Source: an uncultured Lachnospiraceae bacterium (lineage in GTDB: Bacteria; Bacillota; Clostridia; Lachnospirales; Lachnospiraceae). From it: a stretch of DNA of 64,000 nt. The notes under the pieces were generated by a model that did no database searches, had not been told where the DNA came from, and saw nothing but the letters and a program-made list of their open reading frames with translations. Location: contig CALWQT010000001.1 in NCBI GenBank assembly GCA_944383765.1, positions 248,001 to 312,000 on the forward strand, given 5' to 3'. Shown piece after piece: positions 41,594 to 51,389 of the stretch. The translations under genes and the position numbers were made by a program. Position 1 is the stretch's first letter. Every line of letters starts with the position of its first letter.

Positions 41594-42301
41594 ATGAACC
41601 GAAAATTAAGTGATTTGGAGCAGGTGATCGGATATCAGTTTCATGATGAAGATCTGTTGGCCCATGCCATGACGCACAGCTCCTATTCAAATGAAAAACA
41701 TTGGGAAAAAACGAAAAATAATGAGAGACTGGAATTTCTGGGAGATGCGGTATTGGAACTGGTGTCCAGTGATTTTTTGTTCCATAAACATGAAAAAATG
41801 CCGGAAGGAGAAATGACAAGGACCAGGGCCAGTATGGTATGTGAACAGGCGCTGGCTTACTGTGCCGGCGAAATTCATCTGGGTGAATACCTGCGTCTTG
41901 GACGAGGCGAGGAATCCACAGGAGGAAGGGAGCGGAGTTCGGTAGTATCGGATGCCCTGGAAGCATTGATCGGAGCCATTTATTTGGATGGTGGTTTTGC
42001 TAGTGCAAAAGAGTTTATTCACCGGTTTATTTTAAATGATCTGGAGAATAAGCAGCTCTTTTATGATAGCAAGACTATTTTGCAGGAGCTGGTACAGGGA
42101 ATGGGAAAAGAAACTCTGACTTATGAACTTCTTGGGGAAGAAGGACCGGAGCACAACCGGATTTATGAAACCTGTGCGAAGGTGGGAGGCAGAGAGATCG
42201 GAAGAGGACAGGGACGTTCCAAGAAAGCAGCGGAACAGATGGCGGCATACCGGGGAATCCTGAAACTGAAGGCAGAGACCGGAGAAACCAGAGAAGAGTA
42301 G
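41594..42301 (+). CDS. rnc: Ribonuclease III
   Basis: Double-strand-specific endonuclease for rRNA processing and mRNA control. The 235-residue product has the signature N-E-R-L-E-F-L-G-D-A-V-L at residues about 38-49, the second acidic cluster in D-A-L-E-A-L-I-G-A-I-Y-L-D-G-G and a C-terminal dsRNA-binding domain (residues about 155-225, with G-R-G-Q-G-R-S-K-K-A-A-E-Q). It is the first gene of the rnc-smc-ftsY run; smc follows nine bases after it. Confidence 0.96.
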   Translation: MNRKLSDLEQVIGYQFHDEDLLAHAMTHSSYSNEKHWEKTKNNERLEFLGDAVLELVSSDFLFHKHEKMPEGEMTRTRASMVCEQALAYCAGEIHLGEYLRLGRGEESTGGRERSSVVSDALEALIGAIYLDGGFASAKEFIHRFILNDLENKQLFYDSKTILQELVQGMGKETLTYELLGEEGPEHNRIYETCAKVGGREIGRGQGRSKKAAEQMAAYRGILKLKAETGETREE

Positions 42302-42309
42302 GGGAATCT

Positions 42310-45300
42310 ATGTATTTAAAGAGTATTGAAATCCATGGTTTTAAATCTTTTGCCAATAAAATCACATTGGAATTTCACAATGGCATAACAGGTATCGTAG
42401 GACCGAATGGGAGTGGAAAAAGTAATGTGGCTGATGCAGTCCGCTGGGTTCTGGGAGAGCAGAAGATCAAGCAGCTGAGGGGTTCCAGTATGCAGGATGT
42501 TATCTTTGCGGGGACGGAAATGAGAAAACCTCAGGGTTTTGCGTCCGTTGCGATTACCCTGGATAATTCTGACCATAAGCTGGCTGTGGAATTTGACGAG
42601 GTGACCATCACCAGAAGAATCTATCGTTCAGGAGAGAGCGAATATCTGATGAATGGAAGTATCTGTCGTCTGAAAGATATCAATGAGTTGTTTTATGATA
42701 CCGGTATTGGAAAAGAAGGATATTCCATCATTGGGCAGGGACAGATCGATAAGATATTAAGCGGGAAACCGGAAGAGAAGAGAGAGCTGTTTGATGAAGC
42801 GGCAGGAATCGTAAAATTCAAACGGAGAAAAGCTGTTGCACAGAAAAAGCTGGAAGATGAAAAACAGAATCTGGTCCGTGTAACGGATATCCTGTCAGAA
42901 CTGGAGAAGCAGGTAGGACCTCTTGCCAGACAGTCAGAGACAGCCAGGGAGTATCTTCGTCTGAAGGAAGAACAGAAACGTTATGATGTGAATGTATTTC
43001 TGGCGGAAAGTGAGCAGATCCAGGGACAGTTAAAAGAACTGGATGAAAAGGAAGAGATTGTCAATGGAGATCTGGAGCAGTCCAGACAGATGTCAGAGGC
43101 ATTGAAGGCAGAATATGACCGGTTATCCGATGAAATGGGAGAACTGGATGCAAGCCTGACTCAAAAGCAGGAGGACTGTGCCGGGGCCAGTCTGTTAAAA
43201 GGTAATCTGGAAGGCCAGATCAATGTATTGCATGAGCAGATCAATACGGAAAAGATGAACGCAGAACATCTGGAGTCCCGTATGGCTGCTATTGACAGAG
43301 AACTGAGAGAAAAAAACAGCCAGCTGGAAGTTTACGAAGGGGAACGGAATGAAGTATCCGCAGAGGCGGAAAAATTTCTGAAGCTGCAGGAACAGGCGGA
43401 AGAGAAGCTTCGTCATACAGAAGAAAAAATGATGCTGCTGGATCAAAGGATGGAAGATAAAAAGGCTTCTATTATTTCAAACCTTAATGAAAAGGCTTCT
43501 CTTGCGGCGAGAAAGCAGCGTTATGCCACCATGATGGAACAGACCCAGGTCCGCCGTTCCCAGGTAGTTCAGCAGCTTTTGAAATATAAGAGTGATGAAT
43601 CCGTACAAGATGTGCAGCTGGAAGAAGAGAAGGCAGGGTTGCGGGAAATTGAAGAGCAGATTTCTGCATTGGAAGGCAGCCAGTCAGAAACAGAAATCCG
43701 TATGGACCAGCTGGAACAGGAAATCCGCCGCTTGAACCGGAACTTGAATGAGACCCAACAGCTTTACCATACCAGCAATACAAAACTGGAGTCTTTAAGG
43801 AATCTTGCGGAAAGATACGAAGGGTATGGGGGCAGCATACGAAGGGTAATGGAAGCAAGGGACAGGGTCAAGGGTATCCATGGCGTGGTTGCGGATCTGA
43901 TCACAACAGATAAAAAGTATGAAGTAGCGGTAGAAACGGCCCTGGGAGGCAGTATCCAGAATATTGTCACCGATTCTGAACAGACAGCCAAACAGCTGAT
44001 CGAGTATCTGAAGAAAAATAAGTATGGAAGGGCTACGTTTCTTCCCCTGACCAGCATTGGAAATAAAAATTCTTTTAGTCAGGAACAGGCGCTGCGGGAG
44101 CCGGGTATCATCGGTCTGGCAAGTGATCTGGTACATGTCGCGCCCCAGTATGAAGGACTGGCAAAATATCTCCTTGGCAGAGTAGTTGTGGCAGAACATA
44201 TTGACCACGCCATCAGCCTGGCAAAAAAGTTTCATTATTCCCTCCGTATTGTCACCCTGGAAGGAGAACTTTTCAATGCCGGCGGTTCCATGACCGGAGG
44301 CGCATTTAAAAACAGCAGTAACCTTCTGGGAAGAAAGAGGGAGATTGAAGAACTGGAAGAAAACTGCAAAAAGGCATTGAAGAAAATCGGGGAAACGGAA
44401 CAGGAACTTTCCATGAATGAAGGGCTTCTGACAGAAGAAAAAGAGAGCCTGGAAAAAATTAAGGGAGACAAGCAGGAAGCCTACCTGAAAAGGAATACGA
44501 TACAGAACCGTATTTCCCAGCTGGAAGAAAAGAAAACGGAAATCGCTGAGTCTTCTACCGATATGGTACGGGAAAATGGTGACCTGGAAGAACAGATCCG
44601 GGATATTGGAAACAGCCAGGAAGAAATATCCAGGGAAGAGGAACGCCTGGAGCAGGCAAATGAACAGGTGACGCAAGAGATTTCCCGTTTGGAAGAGGAA
44701 CTGGCAGAGGCCAAAGAAGAAAGTGAAAAAAGCAGAAAAGAACTTTCAGAGGTACAGCTGGAGACGTCCGGGCTTCATCAGAAACATCAGTTTGCTATGG
44801 ATAATATCCGTCGTGTAAGAGACGAGATGGTGAAGCTGGATGAAGAAAAAAGCCAGCTTCAGGAAGGCGCTGGCGGGAGCAGCCTGGCTATTGAAGGCAA
44901 AAAAATGGAAATTTCCCATTTGGAGGAACTGATTGAAAATGCCAGACAGAAAGCTTTCCTTCTGGAACAGGAGATTGAAGCTGAGAAAAAGAAAAGGGAA
45001 GGATTGTCTTTCAAACAGAGAGGATTTTTTGAAAAAAGAGAGAAACTTTCCGATGATATCAGTCGGCTGGACAAAGAGGCATTCCGTCTTCAGAGCCAGA
45101 AAGAAAAACTTTCGGAGCGTCTGGAATCTCAGATGAATTATATGTGGAATGAATATGAACTTACATATTCCAGCGCAGAGGCTCTGAAAGATCCGGAACT
45201 TCCCGGTCTTCCGGAAATGAAGAAGCAGGTGGAAGCTTTGAAAGCAGGAATCCGTGCTCTGGGCAATGTGAATGTGAATGCGATTGAAGATTATAAGGAA

Positions 45301-45870
45301 ATTTCAGAACGATATGAATTTATGAAAAGCCAGCATGATGATCTGGTGGAGGCAGAAGAAGCGCTCCTGGGAATCATTGAAGAACTGGATACGGGAATGA
45401 GAAGGCAGTTTGAGGAAAAATTCGGAGAGATAAAAAGAGAATTTGACAAGGTTTTCAAAGAAATGTTCGGCGGCGGAAGCGGAAGGTTGGAACTTCAGGA
45501 GGAAGAAGATATTCTGGAGGCAGGAATTCAGATCATTGCCCAGCCTCCGGGGAAAAAACTCCAGAACATGATGCAGCTTTCCGGAGGGGAAAAAGCACTG
45601 ACAGCGATTGCCCTTCTGTTTGCCATTCAGAATCTGAAGCCATCGCCATTCTGCTTATTGGACGAGATTGAGGCGGCATTGGATGATTCCAACGTGGACA
45701 GGTTTGCAAAATATCTGCATAAGCTGACAAAATATACCCAGTTCATCGTGATCACTCACAGAAGAGGCACGATGATGGCAGCAGACCGGCTTTATGGAAT
45801 CACCATGCAGGAAAAAGGAGTATCCACTCTGGTATCAGTCAATCTGATTGAACATGATCTGGACAAATAG
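42310..45870 (+). CDS. smc: Chromosome segregation ATPase SMC
   Basis: Condensin core protein. The 1186-residue product has Walker A G-P-N-G-S-G-K-S-N near residue 32, Q-G-Q-I-D-K-I-L, two long coiled coils, a hinge domain around residues 510-665 (with V-V-A-D-L-I and G-G-S-M-T-G-G-A), and the C-terminal head with L-S-G-G-E-K-A-L-T-A and Walker B L-L-D-E-I-E-A-A-L-D-D. Length is typical. It forms a ring with ScpA and ScpB, which are not in this window. It is translated together with rnc and ftsY. Confidence 0.97.
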   Translation: MYLKSIEIHGFKSFANKITLEFHNGITGIVGPNGSGKSNVADAVRWVLGEQKIKQLRGSSMQDVIFAGTEMRKPQGFASVAITLDNSDHKLAVEFDEVTITRRIYRSGESEYLMNGSICRLKDINELFYDTGIGKEGYSIIGQGQIDKILSGKPEEKRELFDEAAGIVKFKRRKAVAQKKLEDEKQNLVRVTDILSELEKQVGPLARQSETAREYLRLKEEQKRYDVNVFLAESEQIQGQLKELDEKEEIVNGDLEQSRQMSEALKAEYDRLSDEMGELDASLTQKQEDCAGASLLKGNLEGQINVLHEQINTEKMNAEHLESRMAAIDRELREKNSQLEVYEGERNEVSAEAEKFLKLQEQAEEKLRHTEEKMMLLDQRMEDKKASIISNLNEKASLAARKQRYATMMEQTQVRRSQVVQQLLKYKSDESVQDVQLEEEKAGLREIEEQISALEGSQSETEIRMDQLEQEIRRLNRNLNETQQLYHTSNTKLESLRNLAERYEGYGGSIRRVMEARDRVKGIHGVVADLITTDKKYEVAVETALGGSIQNIVTDSEQTAKQLIEYLKKNKYGRATFLPLTSIGNKNSFSQEQALREPGIIGLASDLVHVAPQYEGLAKYLLGRVVVAEHIDHAISLAKKFHYSLRIVTLEGELFNAGGSMTGGAFKNSSNLLGRKREIEELEENCKKALKKIGETEQELSMNEGLLTEEKESLEKIKGDKQEAYLKRNTIQNRISQLEEKKTEIAESSTDMVRENGDLEEQIRDIGNSQEEISREEERLEQANEQVTQEISRLEEELAEAKEESEKSRKELSEVQLETSGLHQKHQFAMDNIRRVRDEMVKLDEEKSQLQEGAGGSSLAIEGKKMEISHLEELIENARQKAFLLEQEIEAEKKKREGLSFKQRGFFEKREKLSDDISRLDKEAFRLQSQKEKLSERLESQMNYMWNEYELTYSSAEALKDPELPGLPEMKKQVEALKAGIRALGNVNVNAIEDYKEISERYEFMKSQHDDLVEAEEALLGIIEELDTGMRRQFEEKFGEIKREFDKVFKEMFGGGSGRLELQEEEDILEAGIQIIAQPPGKKLQNMMQLSGGEKALTAIALLFAIQNLKPSPFCLLDEIEAALDDSNVDRFAKYLHKLTKYTQFIVITHRRGTMMAADRLYGITMQEKGVSTLVSVNLIEHDLDK

Positions 45871-45881
45871 GAGGGTAAGAA

Positions 45882-46817
45882 ATGGAAGAGCGTAAAAAAG
45901 GATTTTTTGGCAGGCTGGTAGAAGGGCTTTCCAAGACCAGGAATAATATTGTTTCTGGGATTGATAATATTTTTAATGGTTTTTCAGCCATTGATGATGA
46001 TTTTTACGAGGAGATTGAAGAGACGCTGATCATGGGGGATCTGGGAATCCAGACTACTACATCCATTATTGAACATCTGAGACAGACGGTGAAAGAGCAG
46101 CACATCAAAGAACCGTCAGAATGTAAGCAGATTCTCATCGACAGTATCAAGAAGCAGATGGATCTGGGAGAAAATGCTTATGAATTTGAAAACCGGAAAT
46201 CAGTGGTGCTGGTAATCGGAGTCAATGGAGTAGGAAAGACCACATCGGTAGGAAAACTGGCAGGACAGTTAAAGGACAGCGGCCATAAAGTGATCCTGGG
46301 AGCGGCAGATACGTTCCGGGCAGGTGCTATTGAACAGCTGACAGAATGGGCGAACCGTGCCGGTGTGGATATTATTTCCCAGCAGGAAGGTTCGGATCCG
46401 GCAGCAGTCGTTTATGATGCGGTCAATGCAGCCAAATCCAGAAAGGCAGATGTGCTGATCTGTGATACTGCCGGAAGGCTCCATAATAAGAAGAATCTGA
46501 TGGAAGAACTGAAAAAAATCGACCGGATCATAGAACGGGAATATCCGGAAGCTTACCGGGAAAACCTGGTGGTACTGGACGGTACGACAGGACAGAATGC
46601 ACTGTCTCAGGCAAGGCAATTTATGGAAGTCGCCCATGTGACGGGGATTATCCTGACAAAGCTGGACGGAACGGCAAAAGGAGGAATTGCGGTGGCAATC
46701 CAGTCAGAACTGGGAATTCCGGTCAAATACATTGGAATCGGAGAAAAAATTGACGACCTGCAGAAGTTTCATGCAGAGGAATTTGTAAACGCATTATTTG
46801 ATGTGAAAGAAGAATAA
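45882..46817 (+). CDS. ftsY: Signal recognition particle receptor FtsY
   Basis: Membrane-associated GTPase that docks the SRP-ribosome complex. The 311-residue product is the short form without a long acidic A domain. It has the N-terminal four-helix part and the GTPase with [30 protein letters not shown] and [15 protein letters not shown] precedes the ATG. Its partner Ffh is encoded 2.5 kb downstream in the same direction. Confidence 0.96.
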   Translation: MEERKKGFFGRLVEGLSKTRNNIVSGIDNIFNGFSAIDDDFYEEIEETLIMGDLGIQTTTSIIEHLRQTVKEQHIKEPSECKQILIDSIKKQMDLGENAYEFENRKSVVLVIGVNGVGKTTSVGKLAGQLKDSGHKVILGAADTFRAGAIEQLTEWANRAGVDIISQQEGSDPAAVVYDAVNAAKSRKADVLICDTAGRLHNKKNLMEELKKIDRIIEREYPEAYRENLVVLDGTTGQNALSQARQFMEVAHVTGIILTKLDGTAKGGIAVAIQSELGIPVKYIGIGEKIDDLQKFHAEEFVNALFDVKEE

Positions 46818-46839
46818 TATTGAGCCAGAGGTGAGACCT

Positions 46840-48099
46840 GTGTATCGGTTGGATACGAAAACTCCAGTTGGGAGTAATTTGCATTATTTTGTGAAATGGA
46901 CTGTTATTTCCTGTATCATTGGAACACTGTCTGGTACGGCCGGCTCTGTTTTTGCAAAAGCCCTGAGATGGGTTGGCGGGTTTGGGCAGGAATACCTGTG
47001 GAATATTTTTCTGGCTCCGGTTGCAGGAATTTTGATCGTATGGCTTTACCGGACTTTTCATGAGGAAAAAAACAGAGGGACCAATATTGTATTGGAGGCA
47101 ATTTCCGCGGATGAGGATATTTCTTTTGCAACAGCACCTCTGATTTTTCTTGGTACCTTACTGACCCACTTTGTGTCCGGGTCTTCAGGAAGAGAGGGGG
47201 CGGCTCTTCAATTGGGAGGCAGCCTTGGAAATCAGCTGGGGAAATGGATGCATTTGGATGAAAAAGATAAAAAGGTGGCAGTGATGTGCGGTATGAGCGC
47301 CTGCTTTGCCGCCGTATTTGGAACACCCATGTCAGCCGGGGCTTTTTCCATTGAGGTGATCAGTATCGGTGTCCTCTATTATGCGGCGCTGGTACCCTGC
47401 CTGTTTTCTTCCTTTATCGGTGCAGGGATATCAAAACTCCTGGGAAATCCTCCGGAACGGTTCCCGCTGGCTGTGGTCCCGGAGTTTGACTTTAAAATGG
47501 CGGTTTTTACAGTAGTTTTAGGCATACTCTGCGCCCTGGTCAGCATTTTATTCTGTGTGGTGCTGCATCAGGCAGAAGGGCTTTACCGGAAGTATTTTCC
47601 CAATGCCTATGTACGCATTCTGGCAGGAAGCGGACTGTTTATCCTGCTTACCTTATTGGTGGGGACCCGGGATTATAATGGCAGCGGAATCGGGCTGATC
47701 GAGCGGTGTATTGCCGGCGAAGGGGTAAGCCCCGCCGCGTTTCTGTTGAAAATGTTGTTTACCGCTGTGGTTTTGGGGGCTGGATTTAAAGGCGGAGAGA
47801 TTGTTCCGGCCCTGTGTGTAGGAGCAACATTTGGATCCATGGTGGGTCAGGTGCTGGGAGTGGATATGGCTCTTTGCGCTGCCTGTGGCATGAGCGCAGT
47901 ATTCGTAGGAGTGACTAACTGTCCAATTGCCTCTGTGCTGCTGGCATTTGAACTGATGGGCTATGAAGCGATGCCGTATTTTTCTATTATTGTGGCGGTC
48001 AGCTTTACCCTTTCCGGATATTACGGGCTGTATAAAAGCCAGAAGTTTATTTATTCCAAACTGAAAGCGGAGTATATCAATATTAGATCCCATGAATAG
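46840..48099 (+). CDS. ClC-family anion channel or antiporter
   Basis: The 419-residue polytopic membrane protein has the ClC gating segment S-G-R-E-G-A-A-L-Q-L-G-G near residue 115 and a later G-A-G-F-K-G-G-E-I-V-P and N-C-P-I-A-S. The usual G-R-E-G-P reads G-R-E-G-A and no clear G-S-G-I-P filter is seen near the N-terminus, so it is not a standard chloride form; fluoride/proton antiporters also differ at these sites. The transported ion is not settled. The GTG at 46840 is preferred because GAGGTGA lies just upstream; an earlier GTG at 46831 is part of that site. Confidence 0.82.
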   Translation: MYRLDTKTPVGSNLHYFVKWTVISCIIGTLSGTAGSVFAKALRWVGGFGQEYLWNIFLAPVAGILIVWLYRTFHEEKNRGTNIVLEAISADEDISFATAPLIFLGTLLTHFVSGSSGREGAALQLGGSLGNQLGKWMHLDEKDKKVAVMCGMSACFAAVFGTPMSAGAFSIEVISIGVLYYAALVPCLFSSFIGAGISKLLGNPPERFPLAVVPEFDFKMAVFTVVLGILCALVSILFCVVLHQAEGLYRKYFPNAYVRILAGSGLFILLTLLVGTRDYNGSGIGLIERCIAGEGVSPAAFLLKMLFTAVVLGAGFKGGEIVPALCVGATFGSMVGQVLGVDMALCAACGMSAVFVGVTNCPIASVLLAFELMGYEAMPYFSIIVAVSFTLSGYYGLYKSQKFIYSKLKAEYINIRSHE

Positions 48100-48111
48100 C
48101 GGAGGGAAGCG

Positions 48112-48885
48112 ATGAAAATCATCATTTCTCCGGCAAAACAAATGCAGGTGGAGACTGACCTTGTGGAAGTGGCAGGAACCCCTGCTTTTTTGGAAAAAGC
48201 CGGACAGATCAGCGGCGTGCTGAAAACATATGAAAAAGAAGAATTAAAGAAATTATTTCAGGCAAATGATAAGATCACGGAACTGAATTATCAAAGGTAC
48301 CGGAATATGGACCTGGATGCCCATGGAACTCCGGCAGTGCTGGCCTATGTGGGAATACAGTACCAGTCCATGGCTCCCAGAGTGTTTACAGAAAAACAGT
48401 GGACTTATGTGAGAGATCATTTATATATTTTAAGTGGGCTTTATGGGGCTTTGAAAGCCATGGACGGAGTAGTCCCGTACCGTCTGGAAATGCAGGCAAA
48501 ACTTTCTGTGAATGGCAGCCGGGACCTGTATGATTACTGGGGGGATTCCATCTATCAGGAAATTATCAAGGAAGAAGGGCAGTCTCCGGTCATCATCAAT
48601 CTGGCATCCAAGGAATATAGCAAAGTGGTGGAACCCTATCTGAAGCCGGGTGACAGGTTCCTTACCTGTGTGTTTGGGGAGGAAGTCCCGGAAAAAACGG
48701 GGAGGCAGAAAATAAAAGTAAAAGCAACTCAGGCAAAAATGGCCAGAGGCAGTATGGTCCGGTTTCTGGCAGACAGGCAGGCGGAAACACCAGAGATTAT
48801 GAAAGAGTTTGATCTGGGGGGATACTGTTTTTCAGAGGAACTGTCTTCTGAAAATGAGTATGTCTTTTTGAAAAAATTGCCCTGA
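48112..48885 (+). CDS. yaaA: Peroxide stress protein YaaA
   Basis: The 257-residue product begins M-K-I-I-I-S-P-A-K-Q-M and contains A-Y-V-G-I-Q-Y, L-S-G-L-Y-G-A-L, Y-R-L-E-M-Q-A-K and Y-S-K-V-V, the marks of the YaaA/UPF0246 family. In E. coli YaaA lowers free intracellular iron and protects DNA from hydrogen peroxide; it also has a DNA-binding fold. GGAGGG precedes the ATG and it lies 12 bases after the ClC gene, so they are probably co-transcribed. Confidence 0.92.
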   Translation: MKIIISPAKQMQVETDLVEVAGTPAFLEKAGQISGVLKTYEKEELKKLFQANDKITELNYQRYRNMDLDAHGTPAVLAYVGIQYQSMAPRVFTEKQWTYVRDHLYILSGLYGALKAMDGVVPYRLEMQAKLSVNGSRDLYDYWGDSIYQEIIKEEGQSPVIINLASKEYSKVVEPYLKPGDRFLTCVFGEEVPEKTGRQKIKVKATQAKMARGSMVRFLADRQAETPEIMKEFDLGGYCFSEELSSENEYVFLKKLP

Positions 48886-48900
48886 AATATAAAATTTTTC

Positions 48901-48926
48901 GGTGTCAAGAAAAAAGACTTGACACC
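48901..48926. repeat. Inverted repeat overlapping the ylxM promoter
   Basis: GGTGTCAAG (48901-48909) and CTTGACACC (48918-48926) are perfect inverted arms. The right arm contains the -35 hexamer of the ylxM promoter. It lies 16 bases after the yaaA stop. It may act as a weak terminator of yaaA or as an operator. Confidence 0.6.
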
Positions 48927-48947
48927 CTGACGGTTATCGTGTATGAT
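48919..48947 (+). promoter_or_regulatory. Promoter of the ylxM-ffh-rpsP operon
   Basis: TTGACA at 48919-48924, a 17-base spacer and TATGAT at 48942-48947. The ATG at 48943 lies inside the -10, which excludes it as start of ylxM. Confidence 0.85.
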
Positions 48948-48963
48948 AAGTCAGGTGATTGAA

Positions 48964-49308
48964 ATGGAGAAAATCGTCCAGCAGGCTCTTTTATATGATT
49001 TTTATGGAGAATTGTTGACAGAGCATCAGAGAAAAATATATGAAGATGCCGTGTTTGGTGACCTGTCTTTAAGCGAGATTGCTCAGGAACAGGGAATCAG
49101 CCGTCAGGGAGTCCATGACCTGATCCGCCGGTGCGACAAAACGCTGGCTGGTTATGAAGAAAAACTAGGGCTTATGGAAAAATTCCGGCAGACGAAGGAA
49201 AAGGTGGAGGAAATCCACAGACTGACGAAAGAATTCATGGAGACGGACGATAAGGCTCTGATCCAGAAGATCGGAGAGATTTCCAATGAGATCATAGAAC
49301 TGGGATAA
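48964..49308 (+). CDS. ylxM: YlxM, putative helix-turn-helix regulator of the SRP pathway
   Basis: The 114-residue product has a sigma-70 region 4-like helix-turn-helix (residues about 20-60): L-L-T-E-H-Q-R-K-I-Y, L-S-L-S-E-I-A-Q-E-Q-G-I-S-R-Q-G-V-H-D-L-I-R-R. It is followed by a coiled helix. In streptococci YlxM modulates SRP GTPase activity. The gene lies directly before ffh as in other Firmicutes. The start at 48964 is supported by AGGTGAT six bases upstream and by the promoter position. Confidence 0.92.
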   Translation: MEKIVQQALLYDFYGELLTEHQRKIYEDAVFGDLSLSEIAQEQGISRQGVHDLIRRCDKTLAGYEEKLGLMEKFRQTKEKVEEIHRLTKEFMETDDKALIQKIGEISNEIIELG

Positions 49309-49331
49309 CAGCTTTGACAGGAGGTTCTTAC

Positions 49332-50702
49332 ATGGCTTTTGAGAGCTTATCAGATAAATTGCAGAACGTGTTTAAGAACCTGAGGGGCAAAGGCAGGCTG
49401 TCTGAGGCAGATGTAAAGGCCGCTCTGAAAGAAGTGAAGATGGCCCTTTTAGAGGCTGACGTAAGCTTTAAGGTTGTAAAACAGTTTATAGGTTCCGTGC
49501 AGGAGAGGGCTGTGGGAGAAGATGTCCTGGGAAGCCTGACGCCGGCACAGATGGTTATTAAGATCGTAAATGAAGAACTGGTAAAACTTATGGGTTCAGA
49601 AACAACTGAGATTGCCATAAAGCCAGGCCGGGAGATTACGATCATTATGATGGTAGGTCTTCAGGGAGCCGGTAAGACGACTACCACAGCAAAGATTGCT
49701 GGAAAACTGAAGGCAAAGGGAAAGAATCCTTTGCTGGTGGCCTGTGATATTTATCGGCCGGCGGCTATTGACCAGCTTAAGATCAATGGTGAAAAACAGG
49801 GAGTACCTGTGTTTTCCATGGGAAATCAGCACAGTCCAGTAGACATTGCCAAGGCGGCAATCGAACATGCCAAGACCAATGGAAATAATGTGGTGATTCT
49901 GGATACGGCCGGGCGTCTTCATATTGATGAGGCCATGATGGAGGAACTTCAGGCAATCAAATCTGCAGTGACTGTGGATCAGACGATTTTAGTGGTTGAT
50001 GCCATGACCGGTCAGGATGCAGTAAACGTATCCGGCATGTTTAATGATAAAATCGGAATTGACGGTGTGATCCTTACCAAAATGGATGGAGATACCAGAG
50101 GCGGTGCCGCTCTTTCTGTAAGAGCTGTAACAGGAAAACCGATTTTATATGTAGGTATGGGAGAAAAACTTTCCGATCTGGAACAGTTTTATCCGGACCG
50201 TATGGCTTCCAGGATTCTGGGGATGGGAGATATCCTTTCTCTGATCGAAAAGGCAGAGCAGGAGATGGACCAGGAAAAAGCCAAGGAACTGAGCCAGAAG
50301 ATCAGGAAAGCAGAATTTGATTATAACGATTTCCTGGATCAGATGCGCCAGGTAAAGAAGATGGGCGGCATGAGTGGTATTTTAAGCATGATGCCCGGTA
50401 TGGGACAGTTAAAAGATATTGAAATAGATGATAAGGCAATGGATAAGGTGGAAGCGATCATCCTTTCCATGACCGCAAAAGAAAGAGCCAATCCTGCTTT
50501 ACTGAATTTGTCCAGAAAACAAAGAATCGCAAAAGGAGCTGGAGTACCTCTTTCGGAAGTGAATCGGCTGGTAAAACAGTTTGACCAGATGAAGAAAATG
50601 ATGAAACAGCTTCCGGGTCTGATGGGCGGCGGTAAGAGAAAAGGCGGTTTCGGTGGCCTGGGCGGCCTGATGGGCGGCGGTAAGTTTAAAATGCCCTTTT
50701 AA
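49332..50702 (+). CDS. ffh: Signal recognition particle protein Ffh
   Basis: GTPase that binds signal peptides at the ribosome together with SRP RNA. The 456-residue product has the N domain, the G domain with [19 protein letters not shown] and [10 protein letters not shown], and a Met-rich M domain (from about residue 300) ending in a Gly-Lys-Phe tail. The ATG at 49332 is seven bases after AGGAGG; the frame upstream to 49314 is ignored. Adjacent to ylxM and rpsP in the conserved order. Confidence 0.97.
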   Translation: MAFESLSDKLQNVFKNLRGKGRLSEADVKAALKEVKMALLEADVSFKVVKQFIGSVQERAVGEDVLGSLTPAQMVIKIVNEELVKLMGSETTEIAIKPGREITIIMMVGLQGAGKTTTTAKIAGKLKAKGKNPLLVACDIYRPAAIDQLKINGEKQGVPVFSMGNQHSPVDIAKAAIEHAKTNGNNVVILDTAGRLHIDEAMMEELQAIKSAVTVDQTILVVDAMTGQDAVNVSGMFNDKIGIDGVILTKMDGDTRGGAALSVRAVTGKPILYVGMGEKLSDLEQFYPDRMASRILGMGDILSLIEKAEQEMDQEKAKELSQKIRKAEFDYNDFLDQMRQVKKMGGMSGILSMMPGMGQLKDIEIDDKAMDKVEAIILSMTAKERANPALLNLSRKQRIAKGAGVPLSEVNRLVKQFDQMKKMMKQLPGLMGGGKRKGGFGGLGGLMGGGKFKMPF

Positions 50703-50779
50703 CAGTCAAATGTACAGATAGCAAAGCAGTTTTCTGCGTTGTTTATAGACAGCATAACTTCAAGGAGGTGAAAATACAA

Positions 50780-51022
50780 ATGGCAGTAAAAATGAGATTA
50801 AGAAGAATGGGTCAGAAAAAAGCTCCTTTCTATAGAATCGTAGTTGCAGATTCCCGCTCTCCAAGAGATGGAAGATTCATCGAGGAAGTTGGATACTATG
50901 ACCCCACCAAGGAGCCGAGCGTAATTAAATTCGATGAGGAAGCAGCTAAGAAATGGTTGGCAACAGGTGCACAGCCCACAGAGACTGTAGGAAAACTTTT
51001 AAAGATTGCTGGTATCCAGTAA
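50780..51022 (+). CDS. rpsP: 30S ribosomal protein S16
   Basis: The 80-residue product begins [11 protein letters not shown] and has [17 protein letters not shown] and the G-Y-Y-D-P motif, all typical of S16. The ATG at 50780 lies eight bases after a perfect AAGGAGGTGA site; the track start four codons upstream lies in that site. Confidence 0.97.
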   Translation: MAVKMRLRRMGQKKAPFYRIVVADSRSPRDGRFIEEVGYYDPTKEPSVIKFDEEAAKKWLATGAQPTETVGKLLKIAGIQ

Positions 51023-51058
51023 TGATAAAGTTCCGCCATACAGTGTGAGGTGAACAGT

Positions 51059-51286
51059 ATGAAAGAATTAGTGGAAGTAATAGCAAAGGCTTTGGTGGAC
51101 CATCCCGATGAAGTTGTGGTCACGGAAACTGAGAAAGAAGATGCCAAAGTGATTGAACTCAAAGTGGCAGAATCAGACATGGGAAAAGTGATCGGCAAAC
51201 AGGGAAGGATTGCTAAGGCAATTCGTTCTGTTGTGAAAGCAGCTGCTTCAAAAGAAGAAAAAAAGGTTATTGTAGATATTCAGTAG
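51059..51286 (+). CDS. khpA: KH-domain RNA-binding protein KhpA (YlqC)
   Basis: The 75-residue product is a single KH domain with the G-K-V-I-G-K-Q-G-R loop (G-x-x-G type) at about residues 45-53. KhpA pairs with KhpB in many Firmicutes and affects cell elongation and RNA stability. It lies between rpsP and rimM, its usual place. GAGGTGA precedes the ATG at 51059. Confidence 0.93.
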   Translation: MKELVEVIAKALVDHPDEVVVTETEKEDAKVIELKVAESDMGKVIGKQGRIAKAIRSVVKAAASKEEKKVIVDIQ

Positions 51287-51292
51287 CCTGGG

Positions 51293-51325
51293 ACCGCCTG
51301 ACAGATTGTTGTAAGGCGGTTTTTC
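51293..51325 (+). terminator. Terminator after khpA
   Basis: ACCGCCT (51293-51299) pairs with AGGCGGT (51314-51320), followed by T residues. It may only partly stop transcription, since rimM and trmD follow in the same direction and no strong new promoter is seen. Confidence 0.75.
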
Positions 51326-51389
51326 TTATTCCGGGACTGTTGTTAACAGGACCGGAACAACGGAGATGGGAAACAATAGGAGAATAAAG

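Noticed and set aside
43795..44676. 293-codon minus-strand frame inside smc
   Set aside because: Phe-rich translation that mirrors the Glu/Lys-rich coiled coil of SMC on the other strand; no start signal.
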